Made by a program: the position numbers and the translations under genes. DNA of 64,000 bases from NCBI RefSeq assembly GCF_000189635.1, contig NW_002476361.1:558001-622000 (forward strand). The letters are read 5' to 3'. The notes under the pieces were generated by a model. It worked only from the letters and a program-made list of their open reading frames with translations. It searched no databases and was not told where the DNA came from. This document shows, in pieces, positions 1-13,490 of the stretch; the stretch's first letter is position 1, and each line of letters opens with the position of its first letter. This DNA is from Tetrahymena thermophila SB210 (taxonomy: Eukaryota > Ciliophora > Oligohymenophorea > Hymenostomatida > Tetrahymenidae).

Positions 1-344
1 TTTATATTTCTTAATTTCCATAAATAGATTAATTCATATTAATACTTAAAATTATATTTTATTTAATATAATTTTTTTCCAAATTTTTTGGTTTAATCTC
101 ATAATAAAATTTCTGTTGCCAGTATGTACTGTAGTTCCTCATATATTAAGGTCTGTCCACCTTCTTCATTTTTAACCCATTTTTCATAAGTTTAAAATTT
201 TCAAAAAATTGACCTTAAATAAAAAATTCTTAATATTTGAGAATCTACAGACAATTTATATATCTTTTATTTATTTATTTATTTATTTAATTTTCTTTTT
301 AATTTTTTATAATTTTTAAAATATGGCAAATTAATTTTTACTAA
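1..344. other. AT-rich non-coding stretch
   Basis: No frame resembling a protein was seen. The stretch is mainly A/T runs with a short TTTA-type simple repeat near 265-290. Confidence 0.5.
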
Positions 345-982
345 AAGCATATATCAAGTTCTTGAAGGCTCTTTAGTGAATTTAAATCTTCAAAAATTGA
401 AGCAACAGCTAATTAGCCAAGAGAATTTCGGCTTTTTTATATAAAATAATTATAGGTAAATTATAATAAAATTAATCTTACTTAAATGATACTTAAAGAG
501 AACTTAAATTTAAACACTTAGAAAGAGCTATTCCTAATTCATCTAACTTATCATCTCCAATATTACATGAGCTTTTAAATGATTTTTATTATTATTTTAT
601 TTTGAAATTATAAATTATACATAAAAGCTAAGCTTAAATGTTTTAACTAATTTAATGATTATATCGATTTTGCAATATTAATCACTCCTGCAACTCCTAA
701 AGTACTATTATATCTATTTAAATTAAATTTTAGCTAAATAATTTTAAATAAATAAATTTATTTATTTATTTATACCCAATAAACAAATTCAAACTTTTTA
801 GATTTTTCAAGGTAGCAATAGAATTAGAAATTTATGACGAGCCTTCTGAATCTATTTCAATACTCAACCTAAATTTTGAATAAGCTTTAGAAAATTAATT
901 TATATAAAAGTATGTACGAAAGTTATTCTAAATTTTCATTTTTGGATAACTGTATTGCTAATCTCTAACTTTATTCTTTTGA
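345..982 (+). pseudogene. Fragmentary plus-strand coding pieces (decayed gene or partial gene)
   Basis: Several short stretches read like protein in the ciliate code. One runs from about 345 to a donor at 457 (contains QVLEGSLVNLNLQ). A second begins near 502 and contains LERAIPNSSNLSSP. A third near 660-708 contains DFAILITPATPK. A fourth from about 811 contains ELEIYDEPSESIS and runs to TGA at 980-982. Pieces one and two join in phase across a 43-nt intron, and pieces three and four join in phase 0 from a GTACTA donor. Between pieces two and three the frame changes and I see no usable GT donor, so either one base has been gained or lost or I have missed an exon. No start codon was found. 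I do not recognise the family. Confidence 0.35.
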
Positions 983-1516
983 TGGCTTTTATCTAAATAA
1001 ACAATTTTGTTGTTAGTTATTTAAAAAATGAAATAGTTTTACGAAAAATATAAATTAAGCTCAGTTTAATTTAGAGGAGTATCACTTTGTAAAAACTTTT
1101 TTTATAAAATAAAGAAAATATTTTTCATAAATGATCTAAAAACTAAGTTTACTTATTCTCCGCTTTAAAATAAAACCATTTTAAGTTAAGACTTTTTTTA
1201 TTTATTTATGAATCCAAATAAATTTATTAATAAATTAATTAAATTTTTAACTTTTTTTAATATCATATTTATCAATCAATATTACTTATATTTAATTTAC
1301 TTATTTTTAACTTTGAATTGATATAATTTTACTAATTTAATAAAATTTATTTCAATTTAAAAAATAGAAATAATTTTAAAGAGATAAAAATGATTTTTAA
1401 AGCCAAAAAAATAAGATTAAATTTGAAAATTAATTTATTTTAATAACTAACAAAAATAACAAAAATAAATATTGAAGATATACATGCCATATATAATAAT
1501 TTAAAATTATGATAAA
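983..1516. other. AT-rich intergenic stretch
   Basis: No confident gene is present. A short in-frame stretch near 1018-1130 could be an extra 3' exon of the preceding fragment, but it has no independent support. The segment includes the 3' side of the J-domain gene. Confidence 0.4.
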
Positions 1517-3434
1517 TCATTTATAATTTTTGTAAGTATACTTAGAATTTAATTATTGTTGTTATTATTGACTATTATTTGATTACTTGCTATTATACTA
1601 GCTATTTGATGTTTTAGATTTACTGTAATTGCTTTATACCTCTTCGTTCTAGTATTAATTTTTAAATTACTTTTAGGTGTTTTATCTAGGTATGTTGCTA
1701 TTAAATTATTATTCCTTATTAGTACTTTATGTTTATGATGATTTTTAGCTGGAATTATAAGATTTTTAGCTTGAGGTGTTCGAGTATTTGTCAAATTCAT
1801 AATTGTTACTAGTTTTTTTGCTTGGTTAATTATTCATTTAATTAGAAAAATTCTTTTCCTTAAATTGATTTGAAGAAGACTTCTAACTGAATTAATCTTA
1901 TTATTTATTATAGTTATTATTATTATTATAATTTAAAGGTTTATTGTTGCTGTATTTCTAAGAAGAGGCTTAAGAATATGACTCTTCTTCTTCGTCTTCA
2001 ATGTCATAAAATTTATTTTACTTTTATTATTTCGGCTTCTCATCCTGCAAACGGTCTTCTCTTTAGTGATTTTTTAGCTAATTAGAATGTGTTTAATGAG
2101 TTAATCTATTATTGTTTGTACTACGATTATCATGCTAATCATATTAGCTATACAATTGCTTTGGTTGCTTATAATCATCTTACTCTTCTGTTATTTAAAC
2201 GTTTTCATTTCCATATTAATCTCTTGTTACAATTTTCTTGACAGTATATTTTTATCCATTTCTATTAATTTTTATTTTAAATAAATTTTATACTTTTTAA
2301 TAATAAATTTACCTTATTTGTGTAGTTGTTGTTATGCTTTTTTGCACTCCTCTTGAATTGCCGCCATTGTAATTTGAGCTAGATGAATATGAGGAAGACT
2401 AAATCATATTTTAACCCACTCTACTGAAGAAACTATCAGAAATAAAATCATTCATTATAGAATTAATCATGCCACCTCCAAAAAAGTCATTGTAATCTTC
2501 ATCGTTTTTATTGTATTTTCTGCTATTCTTTTTTTATTTCTTTTTGCCCATTCCTCCAAATCCAAACATGTCAAATGCACCAAAGTCATCATCATCGTCA
2601 TCGTCATCAAACATTCCAAATCCACTAATATTAATGTATATGAAAAAAAATTATTTAATAAAAAATATAATTAAATTAAATAATTTCTCTTTTATTTTGA
2701 CAAAAGTGAGTATTTCTTTATGTAAAATATACTTTAAAAAATAAATTTAACTATTTCTACTTTTTTTATAACAACAATATTGAATTTTTTTTGCTTTTTT
2801 CAAATTATTTGCAATACAAAAAGTAAGAATTATTATAATGATGATTTTCTTTATATTTTTCTAATTTTTTTGAGTTTTTATACAAAAATCTAAATAATAA
2901 TTTAAAGAACTTACAAATCAGATCCGAAAAATTCTCTAAATATTTGTTCAGCATTAGCAAAAGTGAAAGGTTAGTATGAAAATCCTCCTCTATTTCTGTT
3001 GCTTTTTCCCTTTCCTTTTCTTCTTGAATTGGAAGGGTCTACAAAAACGAATTCGGCTTCAAAGAATCCATCATCTCCATCATCAGCATAATAATCATCT
3101 GCATTTCCTCTGTAATATTCGTCAGGCTATGGGGGTTCTTCATGGCCATATCTATCATAATGATCCCTCTTTTCTTAGCTAGAAAGGATACTATAAGCTT
3201 CTGAAATGATTTTAAACTTTTCTTCAGCTTCTTTTTTGTTATTCAAATTTTTATCCTAATTGTTAGAAATTAAAAAAACATGATAAATTATTAAGTTAAT
3301 AATAAATTGCTGGTATAAATAAATACAGGATGCCATTTCAAAGCAAGCTTTCTGTATGCTTTTTTAATTTCATCAACGGAAGCAGTTTTTTAAACTCCTA
3401 AAACCTCATAAAAACACTATTTTTTTCCACTCAT
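1517..3434 (-). CDS. DnaJ/Hsp40-type J-domain protein with Q/N-rich tail
   Basis: A co-chaperone expected to stimulate Hsp70 ATPase activity. Model: complement of 1517-2261, 2313-2624, 2915-3255 and 3327-3434, giving 501 residues ending at TGA. The J domain occupies about residues 7-75: CFYEVLG, then KKAYRKLALKWHP, then DKN and FKIISEAY. The diagnostic HPD tripeptide (residues 35-37) is split by the first intron (3256-3326), between HP and D. Downstream is a Gly/Phe/Asp-rich region (FGMFDDDDDDDFGAFDMFG), typical of DnaJB-like proteins. The last exon encodes a long Gln/Asn/Ser/Lys-rich tail. I see no CxxCxGxG zinc repeats, so it is not type I, and no clear peptide-binding C-terminal fold. It has its own transcription unit. 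Which Hsp70 it serves cannot be told from the sequence. Confidence 0.9.
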
Positions 3435-4675
3435 ATTATTCTAATTGCTTTACAAATGATTGATTATAGAGTTGTTAAATTTCTTTGATATTCAGATATT
3501 TAAAATTATAATTAATTATTTAGATAGTAAAAAATTTATTACTTTAAATTTTAGCTAAATTAACAAAGAGCGAAATAGTCTCTATTTATCCTTAATTCTG
3601 TAGCAGATTTACATAATTATTATAATAATCATTTAAGCTGAAATTTCTTTACTTTTACTTGATTGAATAGTATTCTATTTAACAAATTATAAGACTTCTA
3701 TATCTACCAACTTCTTTGGAAAATTTCTATTTGTCCATTGTTATAAAAAGCAGACCAAAGAATATATAATTAGAAATATTTCTCAAGTCTGCCAAAAACT
3801 TACTCTGTAAAATTTCCTTAGTAAAATACTAAACATATATGCATTTTTGTTAGATTGAAAAATTATTTTAATTTAAAAAGAAAATTAAAGAAAATTGAAA
3901 TGAAAATGAATGAATGAACAAATAAATAAATAAATAAATATATTAAAGAAGGAATGAATGAATGAGTTATATTTGATAAATACTAACATAAATCTTGTTA
4001 AACAGTTATGAAATTGAAATAATTATGATATTTTAATAAAAGTATAACAAAATATTGAAGTTTAAAATAGTTTGATTTATTTTTAAAAATGATTTTGTTA
4101 ATATATTTACAATACTTTTCTAATATAAGAGTATTTTGCAGCAAGCAGGTATTAATTAATTAGGATATTTATTTTATTTTAAAGTTTTTAATTAGTTTTT
4201 TATTTATTTTTTTATTTATTTATTTAAAATTAATGCTGCTCTATTATAAATCATAAACAGATGAGTTTTTAGAATAGTTTTTCTTTAGCAACTACATATG
4301 AAGAATATATTTCCCATGATAGTTGAAAACATTCCTATCGAGAAAATTCTTCTGCTTATTGCTTTTGAATGAACACCATTCTTATTAATATCTGCTTATT
4401 TGCTTTTGATTTGTATGAATGCGAGTCTTGGCATTTTAAGGCATTTTATCGAGAAAGAAAGAGGCACTTAAGCACATTCCCATTTAATAAATACTCATTT
4501 GTAGAGAATAGCAATTAAAAATAGTTATCTTTATAGTTTAAACTTTAATTGTTTTTTCTTATTTTTATTATTATAAAAATAAGCTAGAGATTTAATATGA
4601 TTAAAATTCTTTAAAGCTTGCATTTTTTTAAGATGTTTAAATAATTATGTGCTTTCCTCTTTCTTTCCCATAAAT
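3435..4675. other. Intergenic, about 1.2 kb
   Basis: This is the promoter side of the J-domain gene and the 3' side of the first ataxin-2-like gene. It is AT-rich with AAAT and GAAT simple repeats near 3900-3965. No gene was seen. Confidence 0.5.
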
Positions 4676-7622
4676 TCATTATTAGGTATTATGTTTAGAG
4701 GAGTTTGATTTAAAGGGATTGCTAGTTGAATTTTGTTTCTGCATTTTTGGATTATAGAATTATTACCCTTAATTATTCTAACTGTAGTTCTCTATGTTCA
4801 TATTGCTATTGTTTAAGATACTATTTAACATACTAGAGGAATTGTTTTGGTTGGGATTGCTTAAATTGGTAAAACTGCTATTCAAATTACTAGATGACAG
4901 ATTCATATTATTCGTACCTGCTACATTATTTATAGTAAAACTGCTATTCATATTTTACTGCATATTAATTTGCATTGCTAAAGCTGCCTAATTAAAAAAC
5001 TAATTAAATTTATTATGATTGATTTTTGTATTTTATCTAAAGCCATTACTAATTCTACTACCTATACTACTTCCACTGCTAGTATGACAGCTCTTAATCA
5101 TTAAGCTATTAAACAATAAAATATGGTCTTTCTTTTAATCCTTTATTAATTAAAATTTTTTATATTTGTTTTATTCTTTTTTAGGGGATAAAATGAATTG
5201 TTTACACTTAAAAATGAACGCCATGAACAATCATAATTCATCTATTTCTCCTCTATGTATTCTATCTGATTTTCTTTAGTCGACTTAATTTTATCTAAAA
5301 ATATCTCCTGTAAATTGAAGTTCTCTTAGATGTTTACCATTTTATTTATTTAAAATCTATTTTATGATAATGACAATTAAACCACATATAAAATTTTATT
5401 TAAAAACTAAATTAAAACCTTTCGTTTTATGTTTAATGAGTAACTGGAGGCTCAAAAGTGTTATTTGTTAATCTAAGCTTCTTTCCTTTACTTTTAAGAT
5501 TGCTTCCACCACCCTAAATAGATAAATTAATTAAAATTTTTTCTGAAATTAAACATTATCATACCTTTTGTACACTTTACTCACTCTTAGCAGAGTCAGG
5601 TCTCATTGAATCCTATGTTGAATTAGCTTTTGTACTGAAATCATCATAAGGCTCTTTATATTTATCAACTTTGTCAATTTTTTATATTCCTTTTTATAAA
5701 GTAAAATTTCAATTTGATATTTTTGATTCATAATTGAAAAATTCTTTTTTTTATTTTGCTTTTAAACTTTTTAGTGGCTATTTGTTAAATAAATTCTAGC
5801 TTATTTGTTTATTTATTTATTAATTATTTTTGTCAAATAATTAAATATTTTATAAATATTTCTGATCTAAGAATCAATCAATCAAAACATTTATTATACT
5901 CTTTTTAAAAAAATTTCATGATTTAGAAGAATTTTCTTTGGTATAATAAAGTTCAATAAATGAATAATATCTTAACCATCATTTTCTATTATTTTTAATA
6001 CAAAAAAAGCACTAGAAAAATAAGCCACAAACCTTAAAAATTATTCATTATAACTAGATTGAGCATTTAAAATGACTAATATATTAAATGGTTTTTACTG
6101 GAAACAGATGAGTATAAAGTGTTATCGTCAAATACTCTATGAATTGAAACATCATTTCTGTCATCTTAAATATGGATATTTTCAGATTTTGAGCGCTAGA
6201 CTTCTCTTTCGAGAGCCTCAGCAAAAGTATAGTTTTCTTTTGATATATTGAATATGTCTAATGTAGTTGTGTAATAATCTGGATTGAACTCTTCTAAATA
6301 TTGAGATATTTCCTAGTGATTAAACATTCGATCTATTAATAGTTCTTGCTCTGCTCCTTCTTCTTCTAACCTACAACTAAACTGATTAAACTACTCTTCT
6401 GTTAGAATATCATCTAAACCTGCTTAATTTTATTAGAAAATATGCTCATAGCCTTCAAAAGAGTATTTTTCAAGCATTTATTTGCTGTTGCTAATATTAG
6501 TATTGCCAAATTAATCTTTTTATGTATTATCTATCTAAGTTTTTAACTCTTGTTGTTGTTGCCTTTTTAAACGGTTATTTTTGACTATCTCTTCATCTAT
6601 CATGATATCTTTAACATAACTTCCTTTAAAATTAAAACAAATACTTAGCTTTATGTGATCGCTACATTTAAATTTGAAACTTTTTGTTTTTTATTTCATT
6701 CATTTTTGCGTAATTAGAAATTTTAATGAAACTTAAAACTAATTTATTTGATAAATTTTTTTCTGAACCTAAAATAGAATAGAAATTATTTATCTCCAAT
6801 AAATTAATCTATTATGCGCCTAATGACTGAAACATTTATTAAAAATTTAAATTTCTTTTAAAAATCTATAAAGAATAAAAGGATTCTACTATTTCTACAA
6901 ACATGGTGGTTCTTCTCCTACCGCTCTAAAAAAGTGGCAATTTGATTATTCTCACTTTACTGAGATACCATCAATATGTCCTTAAAGTGAAAGCGCCTCT
7001 TAACAATTCGATTCCCTTATTCTGTTGACTTAATGCACTAAAATATACAATTGCCTGTACCTGGATCTATTGTATAGAAATATCCCTCTATTCTTTCATT
7101 TCGTATAGTCCAAATTGTCATAAGCTTACCCTATAATTTTTAAATAGAATAAGAGGTTTAGCTATTGATATTTGCTTGTTTGTGATTAATTTTTTGATTA
7201 TTTCAAGATAACAAACACTTCAAACTAATTAATTAATTTTCAATAAAAAATAGGAAGCTTTTTGCTTCTAAAAATGACTCAAATTTAACAATTTTGAATA
7301 TTTTTGCTTTTTCATATCTAATGAACGAGACTTTGTTTGAATCAACGAAATCAATATGAAATTTCCATTTTATTTTTAACTACCTTTGCCACTCATTCAT
7401 TGCTTATTTAATCTAAAAATAAATTTTATGGATTGAAATATTTATCAAAACATAGAAAAACTGCCTAAATTTTTCATTAAATGTGACTAAATTTCCATAA
7501 TTAATCTTTGTCCTAATTAAAAAGTTTGTTTACAATACTGTCAAGAGCAAAATGAGAAAAATTTAAGTCGTTTGCTTGCTTTAACTATTATATAATATGC
7601 GTTATGTCTTTGAATTATTCAT
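4676..7622 (-). CDS. Ataxin-2/Pbp1-like protein, copy A (Lsm + LsmAD)
   Basis: Ataxin-2 family proteins bind RNA and nucleate stress-granule-type assemblies in the cytoplasm. Model: complement of 4676-5140, 5206-5356, 5419-5513, 5565-5689, 6099-6623, 6956-7130 and 7539-7622, giving 539 residues. The Lsm fold starts at residue 29 (GKLMTIW, RIEGYFYTIDPGTG, RRFHFKDILMVS). The LsmAD region is about residues 185-245 (EEFNPDYYTTTLDI, AEALEREVQRSKSENIHIQDD, then FDDNTLYSSV). The C-terminus is Asn/Ser/Gln-rich. Two splice sites are atypical: GTGAG at 6955 and GTTTT at 5418. The latter join is forced, because no TGA occurs in any minus frame between about 5440 and 5340, so the 3' exons cannot be a separate gene. 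The 84-nt first exon is the least certain. No canonical PAM2 motif was seen. It is followed upstream by the ankyrin gene at 9064-13490. Confidence 0.8.
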
Positions 7623-9063
7623 CTTTGGAATCCTTTTCTTTATTCGTGTTGATCATTTAAAAGATTTCTTATTTGTTTTTTTGATTTTAATTGATCACTT
7701 ATATTTTTCAAAGAAAGCTTAGATTCTAATTAATTATTATTGATTATTTGCTTGCTTGTTTGTTTGTTTGTTTTTTGATAAAGCAATAGTGTTTTTTTAA
7801 TTAATTATTCAATCAATATAAGCTTTCTCTTTATTAATCTCTTTTGTTTATTTTCTTCTTTAAGTAAATATATAAAATAATCAAACAAACAAACAATCTA
7901 TCTATCTAGAAATCAATTAATTAAACAAATTATTTGTTTATTTACAACTCTATTTATTGAAGAAATTATCTAATTTTTTACAAATCAATATCAAAGTATT
8001 TATTTACTAATCAATTATTTTATTTCTTTGCAACCCAATCCATTTATTTGCATCAATAAATCATTGTATTTGTATCATTCATTCAATTCATTTACTTATA
8101 TTATTCATTCATTTATTTATTTATTAATACTTTTTGTCAATATCTCTATTTATTTGTAAATTAATTGACATATTTTGTATGTATTTTCACATTTTGAATT
8201 TTTAATTTTACAAATAAATTAATAGATTTATTTACAATTTTGCTTGTCTATTTATTTACGGGCATTTCAATATTATAATTGATATTTACTTGAATTAAAT
8301 AATTTAATTACTAATTTAAGATTTCGTTTTAACTATTTGCTTGCTTTGAATTCTGTTTATTTAGATATTTATACATTATTAATTAGAATTCTAAAATAAT
8401 TTTTTTTAATCGATAAAGCATAAAAAATTTTACTATTTAAAAGTAATAAGCAAAGCTACTTACTACTCACTCATCCTACTCTAAATTTTACTATTTAAAG
8501 TGATGCCATAGTGAAAAAAATTTAAGTAAATTAAAAATTATGTCAGAAAGCAGAAAATTTTTAAGCTTTTACTGCACTATTGAACTTAAACAATAATATT
8601 ATATTAAGATTTTAGATTAATATACCCGTTTTATTTTTTTAATATTGAATTAAAATATTGAAATTTTCTCAAGAAATTATTTAATTATTCCAATATTACT
8701 TTAAGACAAGTTTTTAAAAGGGAATAATAAAATTAGAAAGATTAGGGTAGATAAGTAAATTGTTTAGAAAAAATATTAATTTTTTTATAAATTTTAATAA
8801 GTAAATATAAATAAATTTAATTTAAAATTAAGTTAAGTTTATAGATAGATAGATGTATGTATCCAAAAATAAATAAAATCTTACTCAATATTATTTTATA
8901 AATAAAACAATAAGTAAATAAATTAATTTAATAAATTGATTAAGACAGAAATTTTTGTTATAAAATAAATAAATAAATAAATAATTAAATCAATGTATAT
9001 CGTTGATCACATTTTAAAAATCCTTCCATAATTCTATTCTTAATTTTGGAGTACTTAACATAA
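7623..9063. other. Intergenic, about 1.4 kb
   Basis: Very AT-rich, with short runs of TTTG, ATTT and GATA near 7750-7770, 8100-8130 and 8840-8860. No coding frame was supported. Confidence 0.5.
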
Positions 9064-12000
9064 TCATAATGTGCATCTTTTTTTAAAGCAGAATAAGTTA
9101 GAATATGTTAAATTTTAAATAAAAATAACCTTTTTAGATATTCTATAAAATTTGTGGATGCTTAGGTTTGAAATGTTGTTGGCGTATTTTGAAATATCAT
9201 TTTGTTTGTTTGAAAAAGGACATGCCTTGTTTTTCATTAAAATCACTGCTATATCTTTATAACCTTCTCTATAAGCATAATACAAAGGTGTCCTTCCGAA
9301 CTAATTTTATTAAAAATTTTGATAAGTTAATTTGATTTTAAGCTCAAATAATTTATTATCTATCTAACTTCCTACTATTTTAGTTAATTTAGTTTTTTAA
9401 TAAAAATACTTTTTCTGGTAAAAATTTTAATTGAAAATTATTAAATTTAAAATATGTATTATAATAGTTTAATAAAAAATTTATATGTTACTACATCTTA
9501 AGCTTCTACATCCGCTTATAATTTTATTAAATTGATCAACAACTCTGTGTTCCCTCTTTTAGCAGCCCAGTGGAGTGGAGTTTACTAAAGCTATAAAAAA
9601 ATTATTATAAAATTCAAAAATTAACATTTAGATTTCTTTTAAATTTATAAATCAAAATTTGATGATTATTTTTGCTATTGATTGATTAAAAATTAAAAAC
9701 AAAAAAATTATTTTTCTCTCAATTTAATTTTTTAAGTAAAAAATATAGAAAATTAATTAAACATAAAATTGTTATTATCATGAAAGTTAATTATAAATAA
9801 ATAAATTCATTTAATTTTTATATTTTGATAAATCAACTATTTTAAAATTATTGTTTATTTTGGTTAAAAAATAAATAAATATTTACATAGTCAGTAGAAT
9901 AAACTAAATATTTATCTGAGATCAATAGCAATTCTATTTGTACTCTATCATTTTGTTTTATAGCTTCAAAGAATGCATGACAATATTTTCTTGTAATTTT
10001 TCCTTCTTAAAACAATTTATTTTCACAAACCTGTTTAGACAAAATAATAATTTATTTATTTATTTAGGCCTCATCAAATTATTTTAAAATTACTTCAGTC
10101 AAACTTAGATTAAGCTTAATTAGTTTCATTAAAGCTTTAAGAAGATTTGATTTAATACTATTTTTCTTTACTTATTTTATATCTTAACTTGAGTCTAATT
10201 AAACTCTTTTCACATCTTATTTAAATTAAACATGGTTTGTAAACTTTTATTCTATTTTTTTAATCCATGTTTCATACCATAGATCGCGTTTTCTGCACGA
10301 TAAATCTTTAACCTAGTTTAAAATTTTTAATAAATCTAAAAATTTTATTTAAGAAATCTACTTAAGCATCTTTCTTGTACTCTCGATAGACCTTTAAATC
10401 AGCTTTAAAATTCTCAAATTGTTTAACAAAATAATTATCTTCATACTATTCTAAATTATGCGAATCATTTTCTTTTTCTTTGAAACTTTCCTCACACATT
10501 TCTTGTAAATTAGTATTTTCTAGATTATAAGCAGTAGCCTTTGGCTAAAATCTATTTAAAATTGAAAATAGGCATAAATATTAGTAAATATTAAAAATAA
10601 TTAATTTGAACATTATAAATAGAGCAAAAATAAATTGGTTATTTTTATTTTAAATTATTACTTCATTTGATCCAACTTAAATTCAGGCATTATTTATGAA
10701 ATAGGCTTATCCTTAGGTATCAAATCTTCATCTTATTATTTTTTATTCGCTATAAATTTTAAGAACTCAGTAAATTTCTATTTTTCAAGATCACTAAGCA
10801 TTTTATTTTTTTAATCTTTTCCAAATTTAAATTATACATAACCATAAAACGTTTCAAACGATTCTTTCTTTATTTATTTAGAATTCATTTTTTCATTGAT
10901 TATATTTTCAAAATTACTTTAAGATAAATTTTTCAGCCTTTCACTTATGGTTTATCTTAGTAATCTCTGTGAAGAGAGAATTGTTTCTGATAGTTTACTT
11001 TAACTTACCAACTTTTTATTCAGAGAATTTTTTTGTTAGATATTTAAATTTAATTTAAAATTTATTTTAGATTAACAATCGCCAATTATTTCATCAGAAT
11101 AATTTCCCTTTAATTCTTGTTAGTTTGAGCTGAAATCTGTGCTACCCTAACTTTAAGAATATGATAATGAACTTTAATTGATTTGTTTTGGGGAACTACA
11201 GTTACTGTGCACTTAAGTTGTTTACTTAGCTTCATTTTAACTGATTTATTTTGCCTCAACTTTGTTACTATTTTTCATACTAACTTAACCCATTTATCTA
11301 ATATTCATTTAACTTGCTTATTAATGAAATGTGTTTTATTCTTCTTTTCCTACAATATTGTTGTTATGCTAATTTTTTTTATTTTAAGGAAACAACTCGT
11401 AAGTTATGTTTTAAAATGGGAGCTATTTGCTTATCCATTTTTCTTAATTAGAAGTAGGAGTGCAGTCTCTGTATGTCTCTTTCTTTTAAAGAGATGTATT
11501 ACTTTTAAACTGCTAAATACTCTCTGAAATTCTTTCTGATTTCTGAGATTCATTAAGACTGTTTACAGATTTTTCTTTAATGCCTGCTAACTTAATCTGG
11601 GATTGATCTTATCTCTCAATAGCTTAGAAGGATATTTAACATTCCTCATCATAATTTTCGTTTAACTTTTAATTTGATGTTGTATTTTTTATCTAATTCA
11701 ATACTTAATCCTAATGAGTCAAGATTCTGCTTTATTTTTAAGGATGCCCAGCTTTACTGTAATATTAATTTATTGCGTCAGGGATTGAAAAATTTTAAGC
11801 TAATTCCCAGTCATTATTGTCATCAAAATGTTAAAAAGTCTAAAAATTTTCTTTGCTGCTTGTTATACTAACTGGCAGCTGGTGGTCTGTCCAAGTTTTT
11901 TTACCACTTAAAGTAGGAGGAGAGGGTAAATTGAGTAAATTTTAATCTGTATTTAAATTTATTTTTATATTCAAATGCTAGTTAATACTGCCTATTTTAG

Positions 12001-13490
12001 GTAAATTTTATTAGGTACGATTCTGCTTAGATTCAGAATGAGAATTTCTATCAGAGGGTAATTTAAGGTGAGGAATTAAAGTTAAATTATGATCTGACTA
12101 TCTCTGAGTTTATTATTCAATTTCTTTTAGGGAAACTCTAGGAGTAGTTTGCTAAGAAATGGATAAAGTTTACTAATTTGGTTGTTAGATTTTTTTATTT
12201 TAGATCTGAGAGCCTTCTTAATTTGGATTTTTTAAGATTTAATACAAATTTAAAGGTGATAATTAAGCATCCTATTTATTTTTATTACCTCTTTAAGTAA
12301 GAGGAGTCTTCTAAATATTCTATCTTTTTTATTCATTTTATTTTGCTAAATCCTTTTCATTTTTCTTTTCTTAAACCTTGTAAAAAGTTTTAATTGTAAA
12401 ATTTGTTTGTGTTTAAAATTTATCTCTCTCATTCAAATGCATTTAATATTCTTCTTACTATTATTTTTCTTTTTCATTTTAGACTAAATAAGTTACTTAG
12501 CTCTACTTTAAACTTTTAACATTAAAAGCATCAACCTATTCTTAGCTCCTTTCCGTTTTTAAATTCAATTAGTTTGTTAAATCAACCAATGAAAAAGACT
12601 TTGAATCATTTTAACTTCTCTAAGTCCTATGTCTTAATGCTTAAACTCCATGAGAAACTTCCTTATCTTAATAGTATTTTTAATAGTTAAACTTACTCCT
12701 TATTAAAGAATTATCTTAACCTGTAATTTATCCATCACTTATCCTTTAAAAAATAAAACAATAAATCCAAGTTATATATAAAAAATCTAATTCAAAATAA
12801 ACTTTATTCTTAATTAAAAAAAAATTGCTTTAAATTTATTTTTTTATTGATTAAATAATTTTTTAGCTTATGTAAAATAATATAAATTATTTTCTAGATT
12901 TATTTGCAATAAAGCTTTCTAATTTTACCAAAAATTTAAACCTTTTTATTTTATTTTCCATTTATTAGAGTTTTTTTGAAGAAGCTTTTTCTAATTTAAT
13001 TTTATTTTTTTAACCAAAAATGAATAAAGAACATATTAATTTATTACTTTCTAGATTTGTTTTATTATCCGATTCCATTTACAAAGTCTTAACCCACTGT
13101 TTGTATTTTATCTAACTTCTTTATCAGAGATTTTTTAGATTTTGAATTACGATTTTCTTGACATTTTTAATTTTTTGTTTAGCTTATTTAAGAATCAAGC
13201 TGGTAGCTATTGCTAATTGATAATTCTACTTGATTATTTGAATATTATCTGATTATTCTATTTTTAGAATACTCAATATTTTTCTTATTGATACATCTTT
13301 GCATCCTATATCTATTTTAATTGTAATATTGTTCCATGTTCATGACCTATGTTCTATACTTTTCATCACATTACAACCTCCATTTCATTGTAGAATCTTT
13401 AGATTATAAGGCTTCTACCTATTTTTTAATTAGATCTGGTTTATATCTAAGAGCCTCAAACAAATCTTAATAGCTTCCTTAATCACTCAT
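9064..13490 (-). CDS. Ankyrin-repeat protein, copy A (1157 aa, Q/N-rich N-terminus)
   Basis: Model: complement of 9064-9300, 9495-9590, 9887-10312, 10362-10551, 10662-12743 and 13048-13490. The lengths sum to 1158 codons and all phases match. The first ~720 residues are Gln/Ser/Asn-rich low complexity. A conserved middle region follows (PEFKLDQMK, then FENFKADLKVYREYKKDAQ). Ankyrin repeats lie at about residues 1015-1130, including TPLHWAAKRGNTELLINLI and GRTPLYYAYREGYKDIAVIL. The two clearest repeats begin exactly at phase-0 exon starts, one repeat per exon of about 96 nt. No catalytic domain or membrane segment was seen, so a protein-binding scaffold role is the likely inference. It is the paralogue of the gene at 17541-22061 and sits directly upstream of ataxin-2-like copy A. 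The exact 3' end could be shorter if another intron exists after 9170. Confidence 0.8.

Noticed and set aside
4794..4991. Small hydrophobic plus-strand frame
   Set aside because: Antisense of the Asn/Ser-rich C-terminal exon of ataxin-2-like copy A.
4676..5340. A separate small N/S-rich gene starting at the ATG at 5340
   Set aside because: The upstream coding frame has no TGA before it, so it must be the 3' part of the ataxin-2-like gene. The joined model sums to whole codons.
11183..11527. 114-codon plus-strand frame in the standard code
   Set aside because: Antisense shadow of the Q/N-rich exon of ankyrin copy A. The composition is poly-Leu/Phe from reverse-complemented Lys/Gln/Asn codons.
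12901..12961. ATG at 12961 as the start of ankyrin copy A
   Set aside because: A longer first exon starting at 13490 joins in phase across 12744-13047 and makes the whole model divisible by three.
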